Origin: Desulfuromonadales bacterium | GTDB lineage: Bacteria; Desulfobacterota; Desulfuromonadia; Geobacterales; Pseudopelobacteraceae | Assembly: GCA_013349325.1 (NCBI GenBank) | Contig: DUZX01000009.1 | Location: 40,723 to 104,722 of the forward strand | Direction: 5' to 3' | DNA length: 64,000 nt | In this document: positions 10,090 through 20,523 of the stretch, one piece after another | How the letters are laid out: each line of letters opens with the position of its first letter | Numbering within the stretch: position 1 is the first letter of the stretch | Program-made: the position numbers and the translations under genes | The notes under the pieces: generated by a model | Database searches by the model: none | Seen by the model: the letters and a program-made list of their open reading frames with translations, nothing else | What the model was told of the DNA's origin: nothing

Positions 10090-11019
10090 TTACAAATAAT
10101 TAAGCAGAGAGAGTTGTGAAATCTTGGCCGTAGTGGAGAGTGATGCTTGATAGGCGGTCGTCTGACTACTGAGTTCGACTCCCAGCTGGGCAAGATCGAC
10201 ATTCTGAATTTTGTCAAGCATGCTCTGCAGCATGTTTTTATTGGTATCGTTCAGTGTACTGATCGTGTCAAGTCGTGTCATACGGGTAATATTATCACCG
10301 ACGGCGTTGGTTATCTGGACAAATCCGGCCTGCAGATCCGTTGCTCCTTGCGCGAGATCGGTAGCATTAGATGCTATGTTCCTGTCACCCACGGCGGTGA
10401 TCAGATTGTCAAAGGTCTCTAAAATATTGGTTTCACCGTATGACGGCGGCGGTGCTGTAACCGATCCTAAGAGCAGTCGATCACCGGTTATACTGACCGC
10501 CTGATCGGTTCCCCTGGCAATTTCAATTGTCAACTGGGTGCTGTTGGGATCCGCTGCACCAGCATACGCATTGTCGGTGTTAGTAAACGGTGGAACATTA
10601 CTCTTGCCGCCGCTAAATATGTACTGATCCCCGATTTGGGTATTTGCCATGTCCACCATCTGCTTTTTGAGGTCAACCAGTTGATCATGGGCACTCTGCC
10701 TTATCGATGGATCAGATGTTCCGGAACTGATGCTGCTGACCAACTTCTTGGCCTGTGCCATGATATCGGTCATGCCGGTCAGAGCGGTATTGGTAAAGCT
10801 TACCCAGGTATTAGCCTTGGTGATTGAGGTTGCATACTGGTCGAGCGCTTTCAGGCGGTCGCCGATATCCATCAGCACGCCGCTTGATGTCGGATCATCG
10901 CTCGGGCGGTTGACCTTTTGCTGTGTTGCAATCGATTCCTGCAATGCATCCAGTTTTATACGCCCTTGCTGAAGGTTGTAAATGGTATTGCTTGCGATTG
11001 AATTTTGCGTAACTCGCAT
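10090..11019 (-). CDS. flgL: flagellar hook-associated protein 3
   Basis: MRVTQNSIASNTIYNLQQGRIKLDALQESIATQQKVNRPSDDP; follows flgK. Confidence 0.95.
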   Translation of the reverse strand: MRVTQNSIASNTIYNLQQGRIKLDALQESIATQQKVNRPSDDPTSSGVLMDIGDRLKALDQYATSITKANTWVSFTNTALTGMTDIMAQAKKLVSSISSGTSDPSIRQSAHDQLVDLKKQMVDMANTQIGDQYIFSGGKSNVPPFTNTDNAYAGAADPNSTQLTIEIARGTDQAVSITGDRLLLGSVTAPPPSYGETNILETFDNLITAVGDRNIASNATDLAQGATDLQAGFVQITNAVGDNITRMTRLDTISTLNDTNKNMLQSMLDKIQNVDLAQLGVELSSQTTAYQASLSTTAKISQLSLLNYL

Positions 11020-11028
11020 GACCGGCTC

Positions 11029-12468
11029 CTATCGAATCATGGCAAGCGTTATATCCAGCATATCGCTTACCGTTGTAATTACCTTGGCCGACGCCTGATA
11101 TGAACGTTGATATTTTAACAGATTGGTCAATTCCTCATCCAGTGAAACTCCGGAATTTGAATCACGCAGTGCCGTCAACTGTTTCATATAAGCATCATCC
11201 TGTGCAACAATTGCTTTACTGGATTGAACATCCATGCCGAAGGAGCTGACAAAACTGCTGTAAAAACTGCTAAAAGTAGCAGTCGGCGTCGCAGCAGGGG
11301 TCGTCTGACCGTTAGCCAGTTTCGCAATTTTCAGTGCGTTGGAATTGTCGCCGGGAAGCTGGTCAGATGAAGAAGCAGCTATTGTACTTGAGGTCAGTCC
11401 GAGGTCCAGCTTAAAGTTGGCCGCCGCCCCTGTTCCCGCCCAGGTTGCGAAAAAATCCTGCCCTGTAGCTCCTGTCGGGCTAAATCCGGCACTATGCAGC
11501 GCATTTACCGATGTGCTGATCGACTCGGCCAGCGTATCAATCTGAGTCAGATAACCGGGGATAATTTTATCACGCAGCTGCAGGGTGCCCCACAACTGGC
11601 CGCCATCCGGAGCGCTGTACAACGGAGTCGTGGCTTTCGGGTCAACCGAAAGCAAGACAGTACCGGCCGGATCATTGATCGTCACGGTGGACGCAGGCGG
11701 TGTACCTCCGGTGGTCAGGCTCCCGCTTACGGTTCCCTGCACCAGATAGATATTGGTATTACTGACGCTGTCATACACATATACGTCGGTCGTGCCGTCC
11801 CGGTTATCGGTGAATTTAACCCCCATTTGCTGAGACAGATCTCGAATCAGCTGATCGCGCTGATCACGTGACCCGTTATCGTTACCGTTCAACATATCAG
11901 TATTTTTTATCTCCGCATTAAGCCGGGCGATACCCTGTAGATTGATGTTAATACTGTTAGTCAAAGGAGCCAGAGCAGCATCCTGAGCCGAGATGGTATT
12001 GGTGAGGGTCTGGCTGACGGAATGAAAGTTATCGGCCAGCCCCTGAGCCCGGCTGATAACGGCCTGACGCTCAAAATAGCCGGCCGGATTTGTCGTGAGA
12101 TCCTGCCAGGAAGCAAAGAATTTAGACACCGCCGCACCGAGGCCATCCGTATTCGTCTCATTAAAACTCGGCTCTATCTGCTGCAAGACCTGCGATTTGG
12201 TCGTGTCATAGCTTTGCGTGCTCCCGGAACTGACCATCTGCTGCTGGAGCAGACCGTCGTAGACCCGCTCTACATTTGCTATTCTGACACCGCTCTCAAG
12301 CGGATAGCCTTTTACCGCTGTAGAGGTCGGACCGCTCTCAAGCACAACTTTCTGTCGTGAGTAACCGGGCGTATTGACATTGGCAATATTCTGGGAGGTC
12401 ACCTCATTGGCGGTCTGGAAGATCATGAGGGCATTTCTGCCGATATCCATGGCTGTATTCAGTCCCAT
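11029..12468 (-). CDS. flgK: flagellar hook-associated protein 1
   Basis: TANEVTSQNIANVNTPGYSRQKV; C-terminal LTNLLKYQRSYQASAKVI. Confidence 0.96.
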   Translation of the reverse strand: MGLNTAMDIGRNALMIFQTANEVTSQNIANVNTPGYSRQKVVLESGPTSTAVKGYPLESGVRIANVERVYDGLLQQQMVSSGSTQSYDTTKSQVLQQIEPSFNETNTDGLGAAVSKFFASWQDLTTNPAGYFERQAVISRAQGLADNFHSVSQTLTNTISAQDAALAPLTNSININLQGIARLNAEIKNTDMLNGNDNGSRDQRDQLIRDLSQQMGVKFTDNRDGTTDVYVYDSVSNTNIYLVQGTVSGSLTTGGTPPASTVTINDPAGTVLLSVDPKATTPLYSAPDGGQLWGTLQLRDKIIPGYLTQIDTLAESISTSVNALHSAGFSPTGATGQDFFATWAGTGAAANFKLDLGLTSSTIAASSSDQLPGDNSNALKIAKLANGQTTPAATPTATFSSFYSSFVSSFGMDVQSSKAIVAQDDAYMKQLTALRDSNSGVSLDEELTNLLKYQRSYQASAKVITTVSDMLDITLAMIR

Positions 12469-12470
12469 AA

Positions 12471-12962
12471 TCAGGCCTCCCGGTTGATCATCACGGCTGT
12501 GGCCGACCTCTGCAGGTAGCCGCCTGAAGCGCCGTACACATTGGACTGATTGATCAGACGTGTCATCAGACTGAGTGAATCTGCAACCATGGATGTAAAT
12601 CGCTCTGCAATTTCGCGGTTCAAAGATGTCGCACGGCGAACTCGTTCGGCTAATCCGAGCAACTGCTGCTGCTGGATTCGCAATTCACGCCCCCCTTTTT
12701 TAGCAATATGCTCAGCTAGTTTTCCAAGTGACGTTGACGCCGGAAGTCCTTCGCGAGCGGTAAGAGCAGAGACAGCCTGCTGAAAGAGCGGCGTGTGTGC
12801 CGAAATTCTGGCCGTCAGCTCTTCCTTGGTCAGGTTTGACAGGCTCATGGCGTTGATGTTGACAGCCCCCATCTCGTTCGTTTCGCGTTCAAGAACTTGC
12901 AACAGTTCACTCAACAGGCCGCTCTGGATCGCTATCGCTTCAATTACTCTTTTAAGTTCCAT
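12471..12962 (-). CDS. flgN: FlgN-family flagellar chaperone
   Basis: Coiled-coil ~164 aa protein between flgJ and flgK; start MELKRVIEAIA at 12962. Confidence 0.75.
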   Translation of the reverse strand: MELKRVIEAIAIQSGLLSELLQVLERETNEMGAVNINAMSLSNLTKEELTARISAHTPLFQQAVSALTAREGLPASTSLGKLAEHIAKKGGRELRIQQQQLLGLAERVRRATSLNREIAERFTSMVADSLSLMTRLINQSNVYGASGGYLQRSATAVMINREA

Positions 12963-12976
12963 GGTTCCGCTCCGCA

Positions 12977-13351
12977 CTACTCGCGATGATCTATTCTGCT
13001 CGTAACCTTGCGGCTCTCCTGACGGATGATGTCTTTTTCAATAATCTTGGCCAACCCCAAACCGCCCCCGCGCTTTACGGAAGCGGCTGCATACTCCTGA
13101 TCCAGCATCGAGCGGAAGACCTCTTCACCATGTCCCCCACCGGTGAGGGTATCCTTGCCGACGGTGGTTCGCATCGTCTTAATCATCATGTTCACCATCA
13201 GGGCTTCAAAATCCTGCGAAACCTTTTTGGCCTGCTGGCGCTGCTTCTCAGTCACACCGGAGCCGCTTTTGGACTGCTGCTGGAGTTGGCGTGCTTTGGC
13301 AATCGGTGCGCCCGATATGTCCGGAAGAGTTGTGGCGTTTGTGATGTCCAT
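12977..13351 (-). CDS. flgJ: rod-binding protein FlgJ (N-terminal domain only)
   Basis: KVSQDFEALMVNMMIKTMR, GEEVFRSMLDQEYA. Confidence 0.85.
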   Translation of the reverse strand: MDITNATTLPDISGAPIAKARQLQQQSKSGSGVTEKQRQQAKKVSQDFEALMVNMMIKTMRTTVGKDTLTGGGHGEEVFRSMLDQEYAAASVKRGGGLGLAKIIEKDIIRQESRKVTSRIDHRE

Positions 13352-13389
13352 ATTACCCTGATCGTCCTCAGGCGCGCTGAGATTGAGTT

Positions 13390-14523
13390 TTAAATGATCG
13401 AGAGGTCGGCCTGCAGCGCACCGGCGGCTTTGACCGCCTGCAGGATACTGATCAAATCGCGCGGCGTAACCCCCAGCAGGTTGAGCGCCCGCACGACATC
13501 ACCGATGCTGGCCCCTTCGGGCATCACCATCAGCCGACGGTTTTCTTCCGTCACTTTTGCGTCCGAACGTGGCACAACTTTCGTTTCACCGGTTTTACTT
13601 AGAGCGGACGGCTGGGAAACCTGAGGTGTTTCCTTGATTACCAGTGACAGGCTGCCTTGGGTGATTGCTACTGTTGAAATGCGGACATTTTCGCCCATGA
13701 CGACCGTACCGGTTCGCTCATTGAGTACCACCTTGGCCGCGATGTCCGGCCTGACTTCAAGTGTTTCAAGAGCCGCGACAAATTCAACCGCACGATTGCT
13801 GTACGCTTCGGGAATCGTCAGAGTGATGGAACCGGGATCACTGCTGACCGCCACAGCTGATTTGAATTTGTTGTTTATTACCGCGACAACCCGTGACGCG
13901 GTCGTAAAATCGGCCGTATTCAGATTGAGATGCAGTGTTGATTTTCCGCTCAGCGTGTTGGGGAGTTCCCGCTCAACCAAGGCGCCGTTCGGCACGCGCC
14001 CCGCAGTTGGATGGTTCTTTTGTGCGCTGGCCCCCTGACCGGCAAATGCAAACGAGTTGGTCAGAACAGAACCCTGTCCGACAGCATACACCTGACCGTC
14101 GGCACCTTTGAGCGGAGTCATGATCAAGGTACCGCCGGCAATACTTTTGGCGTCACCCAGCGAGGAAACCAGTATATCCAGTCGATTGCCCTGCTTGGCA
14201 AAAGGGGGCAAAGTTGCGGTAACCATGACAGCGGCAACGTTCTTGATTTTGATATCAGCGATAGTCGTGCTGATCCCCATCCGCTCGAGCATGTTGACAA
14301 CTGACTGGATCTGGATTTTCGTTTGATCGCTGTCGCCGCTGCCATTCAGACCGACAACCAGACCATACCCGACCAGCTGATTGTCCCGTACACCGGCAAA
14401 CGAAGCGATATCCTTGATGCGCATGGCGTCAGCCGTGCCTGTCCAGCTGAGGAGTACCGCAAAGAGTATCAGAAGCGCATGGTTTTTCATGAGTATACCT
14501 TTTGAAATACTTAGAACGGCCAC
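13390..14523 (-). CDS. flgI: flagellar P-ring protein
   Basis: MRIKDIASFAGVRDNQLVGYGLVVGLNGSGD. Confidence 0.97.
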   Translation of the reverse strand: MAVLSISKGILMKNHALLILFAVLLSWTGTADAMRIKDIASFAGVRDNQLVGYGLVVGLNGSGDSDQTKIQIQSVVNMLERMGISTTIADIKIKNVAAVMVTATLPPFAKQGNRLDILVSSLGDAKSIAGGTLIMTPLKGADGQVYAVGQGSVLTNSFAFAGQGASAQKNHPTAGRVPNGALVERELPNTLSGKSTLHLNLNTADFTTASRVVAVINNKFKSAVAVSSDPGSITLTIPEAYSNRAVEFVAALETLEVRPDIAAKVVLNERTGTVVMGENVRISTVAITQGSLSLVIKETPQVSQPSALSKTGETKVVPRSDAKVTEENRRLMVMPEGASIGDVVRALNLLGVTPRDLISILQAVKAAGALQADLSII

Positions 14524-15185
14524 AGTTTATCGACGACATTCATCAGCCAGCCGGGACTCTGTCGATCTGATAAAATCCCGCGTCCGGAATAGCTGATGCG
14601 TGCATCAGCTACGTAGATGGAATTGATGGTATTGTTTTGGCCGATATCCCGGGGACGAATAGTACCTTCAAGCAGGATTTCCTGGTCTTCGTAGTTAACC
14701 TTGATGTTGCGGCGCCCCTCGATCTGCAGATTGCCGTTGGGAAGCACATCGATGACCCGCGCCGTAATGGTGGCGCTCAGATTTTCCTGGCGCGACGTCG
14801 ATCCGGAACCCTTGTAAGAGGAATCGACACTGGCGTTGATCAGCTTGGAAAGATCGGCAAAATTGTTTTTCAGAATGCCGAGACTTTCAAGCCCCAAAAA
14901 ATTGGGAATACCTGCATTAACTGCTGACCCTCGTGAAGTATCTGTTTTGGCAGCCTTTGATGCACTGGCGGTTTCGGTAATAACGATCGTGACTATATCG
15001 CCACGTCGGCGTGCTTTGAAATCCTCCGTCATACTACCGGAAGCCGCCTGCCAGATCGACCCGCTTGAATAGTCAGCTGTCGGCTTCGCCTGAGGCTCAT
15101 CATAGCCGGTCGTCTTGATGTCGGTTTTTTGTACGGCGCACCCGCTCAGAGCGAACACAAAAAGCAGGAAATAGATTCGTTTCAT
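14511..15185 (-). CDS. flgH: flagellar L-ring lipoprotein
   Basis: Lipobox FALSGCAVQ; SLWQ-like SIWQA, FKARRRGDIVTIVITETASASK; start chosen at lipoprotein signal (15185). Confidence 0.95.
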   Translation of the reverse strand: MKRIYFLLFVFALSGCAVQKTDIKTTGYDEPQAKPTADYSSGSIWQAASGSMTEDFKARRRGDIVTIVITETASASKAAKTDTSRGSAVNAGIPNFLGLESLGILKNNFADLSKLINASVDSSYKGSGSTSRQENLSATITARVIDVLPNGNLQIEGRRNIKVNYEDQEILLEGTIRPRDIGQNNTINSIYVADARISYSGRGILSDRQSPGWLMNVVDKLWPF

Positions 15186-15210
15186 AGCTGTTCCTTCAAA
15201 CCGGTTCCGT

Positions 15211-15924
15211 TCAAAATGCAACCTGAACCGTGGTCGCATTAATAACTATGGCCGGTATTTCCTTGAGCGAGGTCAGATTCTGCACGCGAATGCTGTCCCC
15301 CTCTGCACCGGAACTGCGGGCTTTTCCCGCAACGGTTACTTTCATGACATCATTCTCCGCGATTATCGTAACCATCTGTCCTGACTTGATTAACGGCTGC
15401 CGCTCCAGTTGATCGGCACGGATCGGCTGGTTAGCCCTGAAAGTACTGCGGGCTTTTTTTCCGACCACATCGTCGATCGTCCGGGCCGACAGATGCGAGC
15501 TCTGTGCAATTTCACGTTTCTGAAGCGCCACATCAGTCGCAGATATCAGGGTATCACGTTCAATCTGATGCAGCGCTACGACCATATCCGTCAACGCTTC
15601 TACTTCGACCCGTACCGGGATGTTCCGCACCACGCGCTCTTTTTGGCGGGCTACAACCGCCAGCGCGACACTGCCCCACCCCTCCCACTGCTGCGGCGCA
15701 ATAATTTCATAGTCAATGGCACCTTCCGGTAGTTTGAGCGCATCACTTATCGTAATCCGGCGAATGTGAACGTCCCACCCCAGGCCGGAAGTACGGGATG
15801 TTACAAACGCGGTGACCAGTTCGCGAACCTGCTGCTCCCGATTAACAGCAGCAGGTACAGAAACCGGGCTGAAAAACGTCAGGAGCAGGTACATCACCAG
15901 GCTATATGAGATATATCGTTTCAT
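15211..15924 (-). CDS. flgA: flagellar basal-body P-ring formation protein
   Basis: SAF-domain features DVVGKKARSTFRANQPIRADQLE...GQMVTIIAENDVMKVTVAGKA. Confidence 0.92.
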   Translation of the reverse strand: MKRYISYSLVMYLLLTFFSPVSVPAAVNREQQVRELVTAFVTSRTSGLGWDVHIRRITISDALKLPEGAIDYEIIAPQQWEGWGSVALAVVARQKERVVRNIPVRVEVEALTDMVVALHQIERDTLISATDVALQKREIAQSSHLSARTIDDVVGKKARSTFRANQPIRADQLERQPLIKSGQMVTIIAENDVMKVTVAGKARSSGAEGDSIRVQNLTSLKEIPAIVINATTVQVAF

Positions 15925-15942
15925 GGTGGTTCTGATCCGCCG

Positions 15943-16731
15943 TTATCGTTTCAGGTTATTAGCCGTCTGCAGCATTTCATCGGATGCCGTGACCGCCTTG
16001 GAGTTAATCTCGTAGGCCCGCTGGCCGACAATCATGTTGACCATCTCTTCCGCCACATTGACGTTACTCATCTCCAGCATCCCCTGTGCTATCGTACCGA
16101 CACCGTTTTGTCCCGGCGTACCGGCTGTAGCCGTTCCGGAGGCGTCCGTGGGCAGATAGATGTTTTTTCCCTGACTGGAAAGACCGGATGGGTTGGCAAA
16201 GGTTGAGAGCTGGATATTGCCGACCGTCGTTGATGCACTCTGTCCGGCGACCTGAATCGAGACCGTTCCGTCACTGCCGACGTTTATTTTCGTGGCATTG
16301 GTAGGTATGGTAATCGAGGGTGACAGCGGATTGCCATCAGGCGTGACAATCTGACCGGTGCTGTCGCGCTTTAAAGCTCCCGCCCGGGAATAACCGGTGT
16401 TACCGTCAGGCAGCGTAATCGGGAAAAAGCCATCCCCTTCAATAGCAAGATCAAGCTCGTTGCCGGTCTGGGTAAAATCTCCCGCCGTAAAAATTTTCGT
16501 TACCGCCGCCAGACGACTCCCCAGTCCGATCTGGATTCCGGTTGGTACCTGGGTGGCACTGGTGGCCGGAGAACCGGTTGATTTCAGATTCTGGTACATC
16601 AGATCCTGAAAGTCAGGTCGGCTGCGTTTAAAACCGGTTGTATTAACGTTGGCCAGGTTATTGGCTACGACATCAATGCTTTTCTGCTGTCCCTGCATGC
16701 CGGAGGCCGCCGTCCAGAGTGCTCGCATCAT
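15943..16731 (-). CDS. flgG: flagellar distal rod protein
   Basis: [47 protein letters not shown]. Confidence 0.96.
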   Translation of the reverse strand: MMRALWTAASGMQGQQKSIDVVANNLANVNTTGFKRSRPDFQDLMYQNLKSTGSPATSATQVPTGIQIGLGSRLAAVTKIFTAGDFTQTGNELDLAIEGDGFFPITLPDGNTGYSRAGALKRDSTGQIVTPDGNPLSPSITIPTNATKINVGSDGTVSIQVAGQSASTTVGNIQLSTFANPSGLSSQGKNIYLPTDASGTATAGTPGQNGVGTIAQGMLEMSNVNVAEEMVNMIVGQRAYEINSKAVTASDEMLQTANNLKR

Positions 16732-16761
16732 GGTGTAACTCCTTGTTCAGATGAGTAATGG

Positions 16762-17499
16762 CTACAGCTTGCCGATTTCGTTGGCTGCTTTTATCGTCAT
16801 ATCTTCATACCCTTTTATTACCTTTGAACACGCCTCAAAATAGCGGCTGTTTTCGATCAGCTGGACCATCTCCGAAATGCTTTCAACATTCGATCCCTCA
16901 AGATGCCCCTGCTGCACCCTGGCAGCTGCCGCCTGTGGAACAGCCTGAGGATCAGACGGCTTCAACAGCGCGCTGCCGGTTTTGGTCATGCTGTACGGTT
17001 TCTCGAAATCAACCAGCGCCAGAGCCCCGACCGCTGCTCCATCCACCAGAATTTGACCTTTGGCATCAACCTCGATATGGCTCCCCTGAATGTTTATATT
17101 GACGCCCCCCTGCCCCTGGAGCGGATATCCGTCAGAAGTCACCAGATTGCCTTCTGATGAAAGCCGGAAGGTTCCCTGCCGCGTGTAGGCGGTCCCTTCC
17201 GGTGTCGTAACCGCAAAAAAACCTTCCCCGTCAAGTGCCAGATCGAGCGGATTTCCGGTCTGACTGACAGGACCGCTGGCGTAATCGATAAAGATATTTT
17301 CCTTCTGTAGAATCGGATCAGCGGTCATGCTCTGCGGAACAGCCGGCGGGTCCGTAACGCTTGCCAAAAGACCCTCGAACGTCATTTTATCTTTTTTGAA
17401 ACCGGAGGTATTTATATTTGCCAGGTTATTGGTGATGACATCCATTCGTCGCATGGCGGCCAGGTTTCCTGACAGTGCTGCATACATTCCGCTGTTCAT
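16762..17499 (-). CDS. flgF: flagellar proximal rod protein
   Basis: MNSGMYAALSGNLAAMRRMDVITNNLANINTSGFKKDKMTFE; adjacent to flgG. Confidence 0.9.
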   Translation of the reverse strand: MNSGMYAALSGNLAAMRRMDVITNNLANINTSGFKKDKMTFEGLLASVTDPPAVPQSMTADPILQKENIFIDYASGPVSQTGNPLDLALDGEGFFAVTTPEGTAYTRQGTFRLSSEGNLVTSDGYPLQGQGGVNINIQGSHIEVDAKGQILVDGAAVGALALVDFEKPYSMTKTGSALLKPSDPQAVPQAAAARVQQGHLEGSNVESISEMVQLIENSRYFEACSKVIKGYEDMTIKAANEIGKL

Positions 17500-17509
17500 G
17501 TCTCTCCTC

Positions 17510-18256
17510 CTAGTTCCTGTGCAGCTTGAGGCGGCCGCGCAACCTGACCATGGCCTGACTGATCAGCTGTGAAATCCGGGATTCCGTCAGTCCGAGCGTT
17601 TCACCGATCTCTTTCAGGTTCAAATCTTCACTGTAGTAGAGCGTAACTGCCAGGCGTTCCTTTTCGGGCAGAGTGTCGATTGCCACTCCCAGCGCCTCAG
17701 CCAGCTGCATCCCCATAACCTGCTGCTGCGGGCTCTTGGCTCCCGGTTCACTCAAAACATCCGCCAGACAGAGCGGGCTGCCGTCATCACCTTCCCAACT
17801 GTCATCGAGGCTGATAAAGGTAAAGACGTGCACGTCATCCAACAGCTCATAATAGGCGTCCAGGCTTATTTCCAGCGCAGCAGCAACCTCTTCACTTGTC
17901 GGGTGCCGTCCAAAGTGATGTTCAAGCCGACGCAGCTCCCGTTCCAGTCGTTTGTACTTGTCCCGCATCGAGCGGCTGAGCACATCATACGAACGCAACT
18001 CATCGAGAATGGTCCCGCGGATATGCTGCTCGGCAAACGTTTTAAAAAGAACACCTCGGGCTGGGTCGAAACGATCTGCTGCATGGATCAGGCCAATCAT
18101 GGCGGCGCTGGTAATATCCTGTAGGTCAAGGTGCGATGGCAGCTGCGCAGTCAACCTGCCGACCAGATAGCTGACCAGCGGGATATGAGTGACAATGAGC
18201 CGTTCACGCTCAACCTGCTGCGTGTCAATCTGCATCTGAAGTCCCTGGGTATCCAT
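17510..18256 (-). CDS. fliA: RNA polymerase sigma-28 factor
   Basis: LVGRLTAQLPSHLDLQDITSAAMIGLIHAADRFDPARGVLFKTFAEQHIRGTILDELR; flagellar operon context. Confidence 0.95.
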   Translation of the reverse strand: MDTQGLQMQIDTQQVERERLIVTHIPLVSYLVGRLTAQLPSHLDLQDITSAAMIGLIHAADRFDPARGVLFKTFAEQHIRGTILDELRSYDVLSRSMRDKYKRLERELRRLEHHFGRHPTSEEVAAALEISLDAYYELLDDVHVFTFISLDDSWEGDDGSPLCLADVLSEPGAKSPQQQVMGMQLAEALGVAIDTLPEKERLAVTLYYSEDLNLKEIGETLGLTESRISQLISQAMVRLRGRLKLHRN

Positions 18257-18259
18257 ACG

Positions 18260-19183
18260 TTAGTTCCCCCCCGGATTGTCCAGCATCTGCCGAAAGAAGA
18301 ATTGGATATTCCCCTTGATCCTGCCCTGGCGCTTATTCTCTATGACCCTGCGGGCAAGCGTTGCAAAACATTGGGCCGCTTCAGATTCCGGAAAAAGTTC
18401 CATGACGGCTTTTTGACGCTTGACCGCTTCAACCACTTTTTCGTCCTTGACGACGCACCCCAGATAATCGAGAGAAATATCAAGGAAACGGCCTGCCACG
18501 TTAGCCAGCTTGCGAAACACCTCCAGAGCCTCTTCACTATCCTTGGCCATGTTGACCAGCACCTTGAAATGGTGCTCGGCATAGCGTGTTGCCAGCAGCT
18601 TGATCAACGCGTAGACATCGGTAATCGAGGTCGGTTCCGGCGTGACCACTACGAAAATCTCCTGTGCGGCAACGGTAAAATAGGTAACGTTCTCAGAGAT
18701 TCCAGCTTCGGTATCAACGATCATGACGTCGAACTGTTCTTCAAGCATATCCAGCTCATCCAGCAGTTTCAGCTTCTGGTGCTGAGCGAGACTGGTCAAT
18801 TCCTGAATACCCGAACCTGCAGGAATGATTTTGATGCCGGCCGGACCATCAATCATAATATCCATGATGGTTTTGTCGCCGTTCAGGACGTCGTTGAGGT
18901 TGTATTGCGGTGAGAGCCCCAACAGCACATCCAGATTACCCAACCCCAGGTCGGCATCAATCAGCAAAACTTTTTTGCCCTGGGCAGAAAGTGCAATGGC
19001 CAGGTTAGAGACGACGTTGCTCTTGCCGACCCCCCCCTTGCCGCTGGTAACCGAGATAACCCTGATTCCCTGAGGATCAGCCAGGCTCCCTATCGGACCT
19101 TCTTCCTGATGGATTTTCTTGGCACTCCGGGCCATCTGGCGGAGGGTGTCAGCCTGATCTCCCGTTCCGGGTACGCCACTCAT
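18260..19183 (-). CDS. flhG: MinD-like flagellar number regulator
   Basis: SVTSGKGGVGKSNVVSNLAIALSAQGKKVLLIDADLGLGNLDVLLG; next to flhF. Confidence 0.95.
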   Translation of the reverse strand: MSGVPGTGDQADTLRQMARSAKKIHQEEGPIGSLADPQGIRVISVTSGKGGVGKSNVVSNLAIALSAQGKKVLLIDADLGLGNLDVLLGLSPQYNLNDVLNGDKTIMDIMIDGPAGIKIIPAGSGIQELTSLAQHQKLKLLDELDMLEEQFDVMIVDTEAGISENVTYFTVAAQEIFVVVTPEPTSITDVYALIKLLATRYAEHHFKVLVNMAKDSEEALEVFRKLANVAGRFLDISLDYLGCVVKDEKVVEAVKRQKAVMELFPESEAAQCFATLARRVIENKRQGRIKGNIQFFFRQMLDNPGGN

Positions 19184-20523
19184 GCTGCTTCCTCCCGTAT
19201 AAACATATCAGCCAGCTTTTCGGGTGTAGCCACCTCGATATCCTCGGGTACCCGCTGGCCGGTAGTAAAATAAGCAATCGGTAAATTATCCTTCATCAAC
19301 AGGTTGACGACATTGCCGAAACTTTCACATTCATCGATTTTGGTGAACACCAGCTTGCTGATCTGGAAAATACTGAAGCGATGCAGGATCTCTTCCAATT
19401 CACGGTCTTTCGTGGTTGCCGAAAGACAAAGGTAAACATCAATCGGAATTTTGTTTTCCAGAAATGTGCGCATTTCGTCCAGCTTTTCCTTATCCTTGTG
19501 ACTGCGCCCGGCTGTATCGATAAAGATCAGATCACAATTGGAATGCTTTTCAAATGCTTTTTCGAGCTCCCGAGGCGTTGAAGCCACCTCCAGCGGGATT
19601 CCCATAATGCGTGAATATGTTTTGAGCTGTTCAACCGCCCCCACGCGGAAGATATCCATCGTGATCAGCGCTACCCGGTTTCCATGATTAAGGGCGTGCA
19701 TGGCCGCCAGCTTGGCTGTCGTCGTTGTCTTGCCGACCCCGGTCGGACCAACCAGAGCAATGACACGCGGAGTATTCTGTTTCAGCTTGAGTGTGCCGGC
19801 AAAGCTAATCAGGTGACTGAACGCATCACCAAGGCGCCCCTTGTCGGTTGTGTTGACATTCTGATTCGGCATCATCCGGATCGTATCGAGAATGGTCCCG
19901 ATCCGGGCGGAAGCAATGCCGCTGTCTGCCAGTTCCTGAGCCAACGGGGAAATCTCCGGCATCAATTTAGTGACGGTTATCTCTGTTTTACCACGACTCT
20001 CCGGCGCTGTCGGCTCCAGAGCAACCTGTTCCACCTGGTCGCCCCCCTCGCGGCTCTTTGCCAGCGTCGCCAGCAGGAGCTTTTTGATATTGTCAAGATC
20101 GGCCCGCGGGATGTTGCTGAAATTGATACCACTGCCAGGCTGTTCGGCCGTCTCCGCCTCGCGGGCCGCTTTAGCGGCAGCCCGCGACTCCTCTTCCCGC
20201 CGCGCAAGGGCATCGACCATGTCACGGAGCCCTTTCAACTCTCGGGCCAGCGGTGCCAGCATGGAATTTTCCATCTCTTCCCGCGCGGTCAGCTCACGTA
20301 CCGGCGCCTCGCGCCTTACGACCGGCGCTGCTACCGGCGCTGCAGGTCTGTGCGTTGGATCGATGGCAGCCGTAACCCGATAGACCGGCTTGCTGAACAT
20401 GCCCAGGACACCGTCGGTAGCCTCTTTTTTCGTAGACAGAATCATGGCGTCCGGGCCTAGTTCTGCTTTAACCATGCGCAATGCTTCCGCCATACTCGGC
20501 GCTTGAAAGGTTTTAACCAGCAT
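19180..20523 (-). CDS. flhF: flagellar SRP-like GTPase
   Basis: VALVGPTGVGKTTTTAKLAA, LIFIDTAGRSHKD; N-terminal MLVKTFQAPSMAEALRMVKAELGPDAMILSTK. Confidence 0.97.
   Translation of the reverse strand: MLVKTFQAPSMAEALRMVKAELGPDAMILSTKKEATDGVLGMFSKPVYRVTAAIDPTHRPAAPVAAPVVRREAPVRELTAREEMENSMLAPLARELKGLRDMVDALARREEESRAAAKAAREAETAEQPGSGINFSNIPRADLDNIKKLLLATLAKSREGGDQVEQVALEPTAPESRGKTEITVTKLMPEISPLAQELADSGIASARIGTILDTIRMMPNQNVNTTDKGRLGDAFSHLISFAGTLKLKQNTPRVIALVGPTGVGKTTTTAKLAAMHALNHGNRVALITMDIFRVGAVEQLKTYSRIMGIPLEVASTPRELEKAFEKHSNCDLIFIDTAGRSHKDKEKLDEMRTFLENKIPIDVYLCLSATTKDRELEEILHRFSIFQISKLVFTKIDECESFGNVVNLLMKDNLPIAYFTTGQRVPEDIEVATPEKLADMFIREEAA

Noticed and set aside
10071-10217. N-terminal extension of the UvrD-like ORF
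   Set aside because: Overlaps the flgL stop region and is unlike helicase N-termini; MTDDLTLFNDPQREAI is the natural start.
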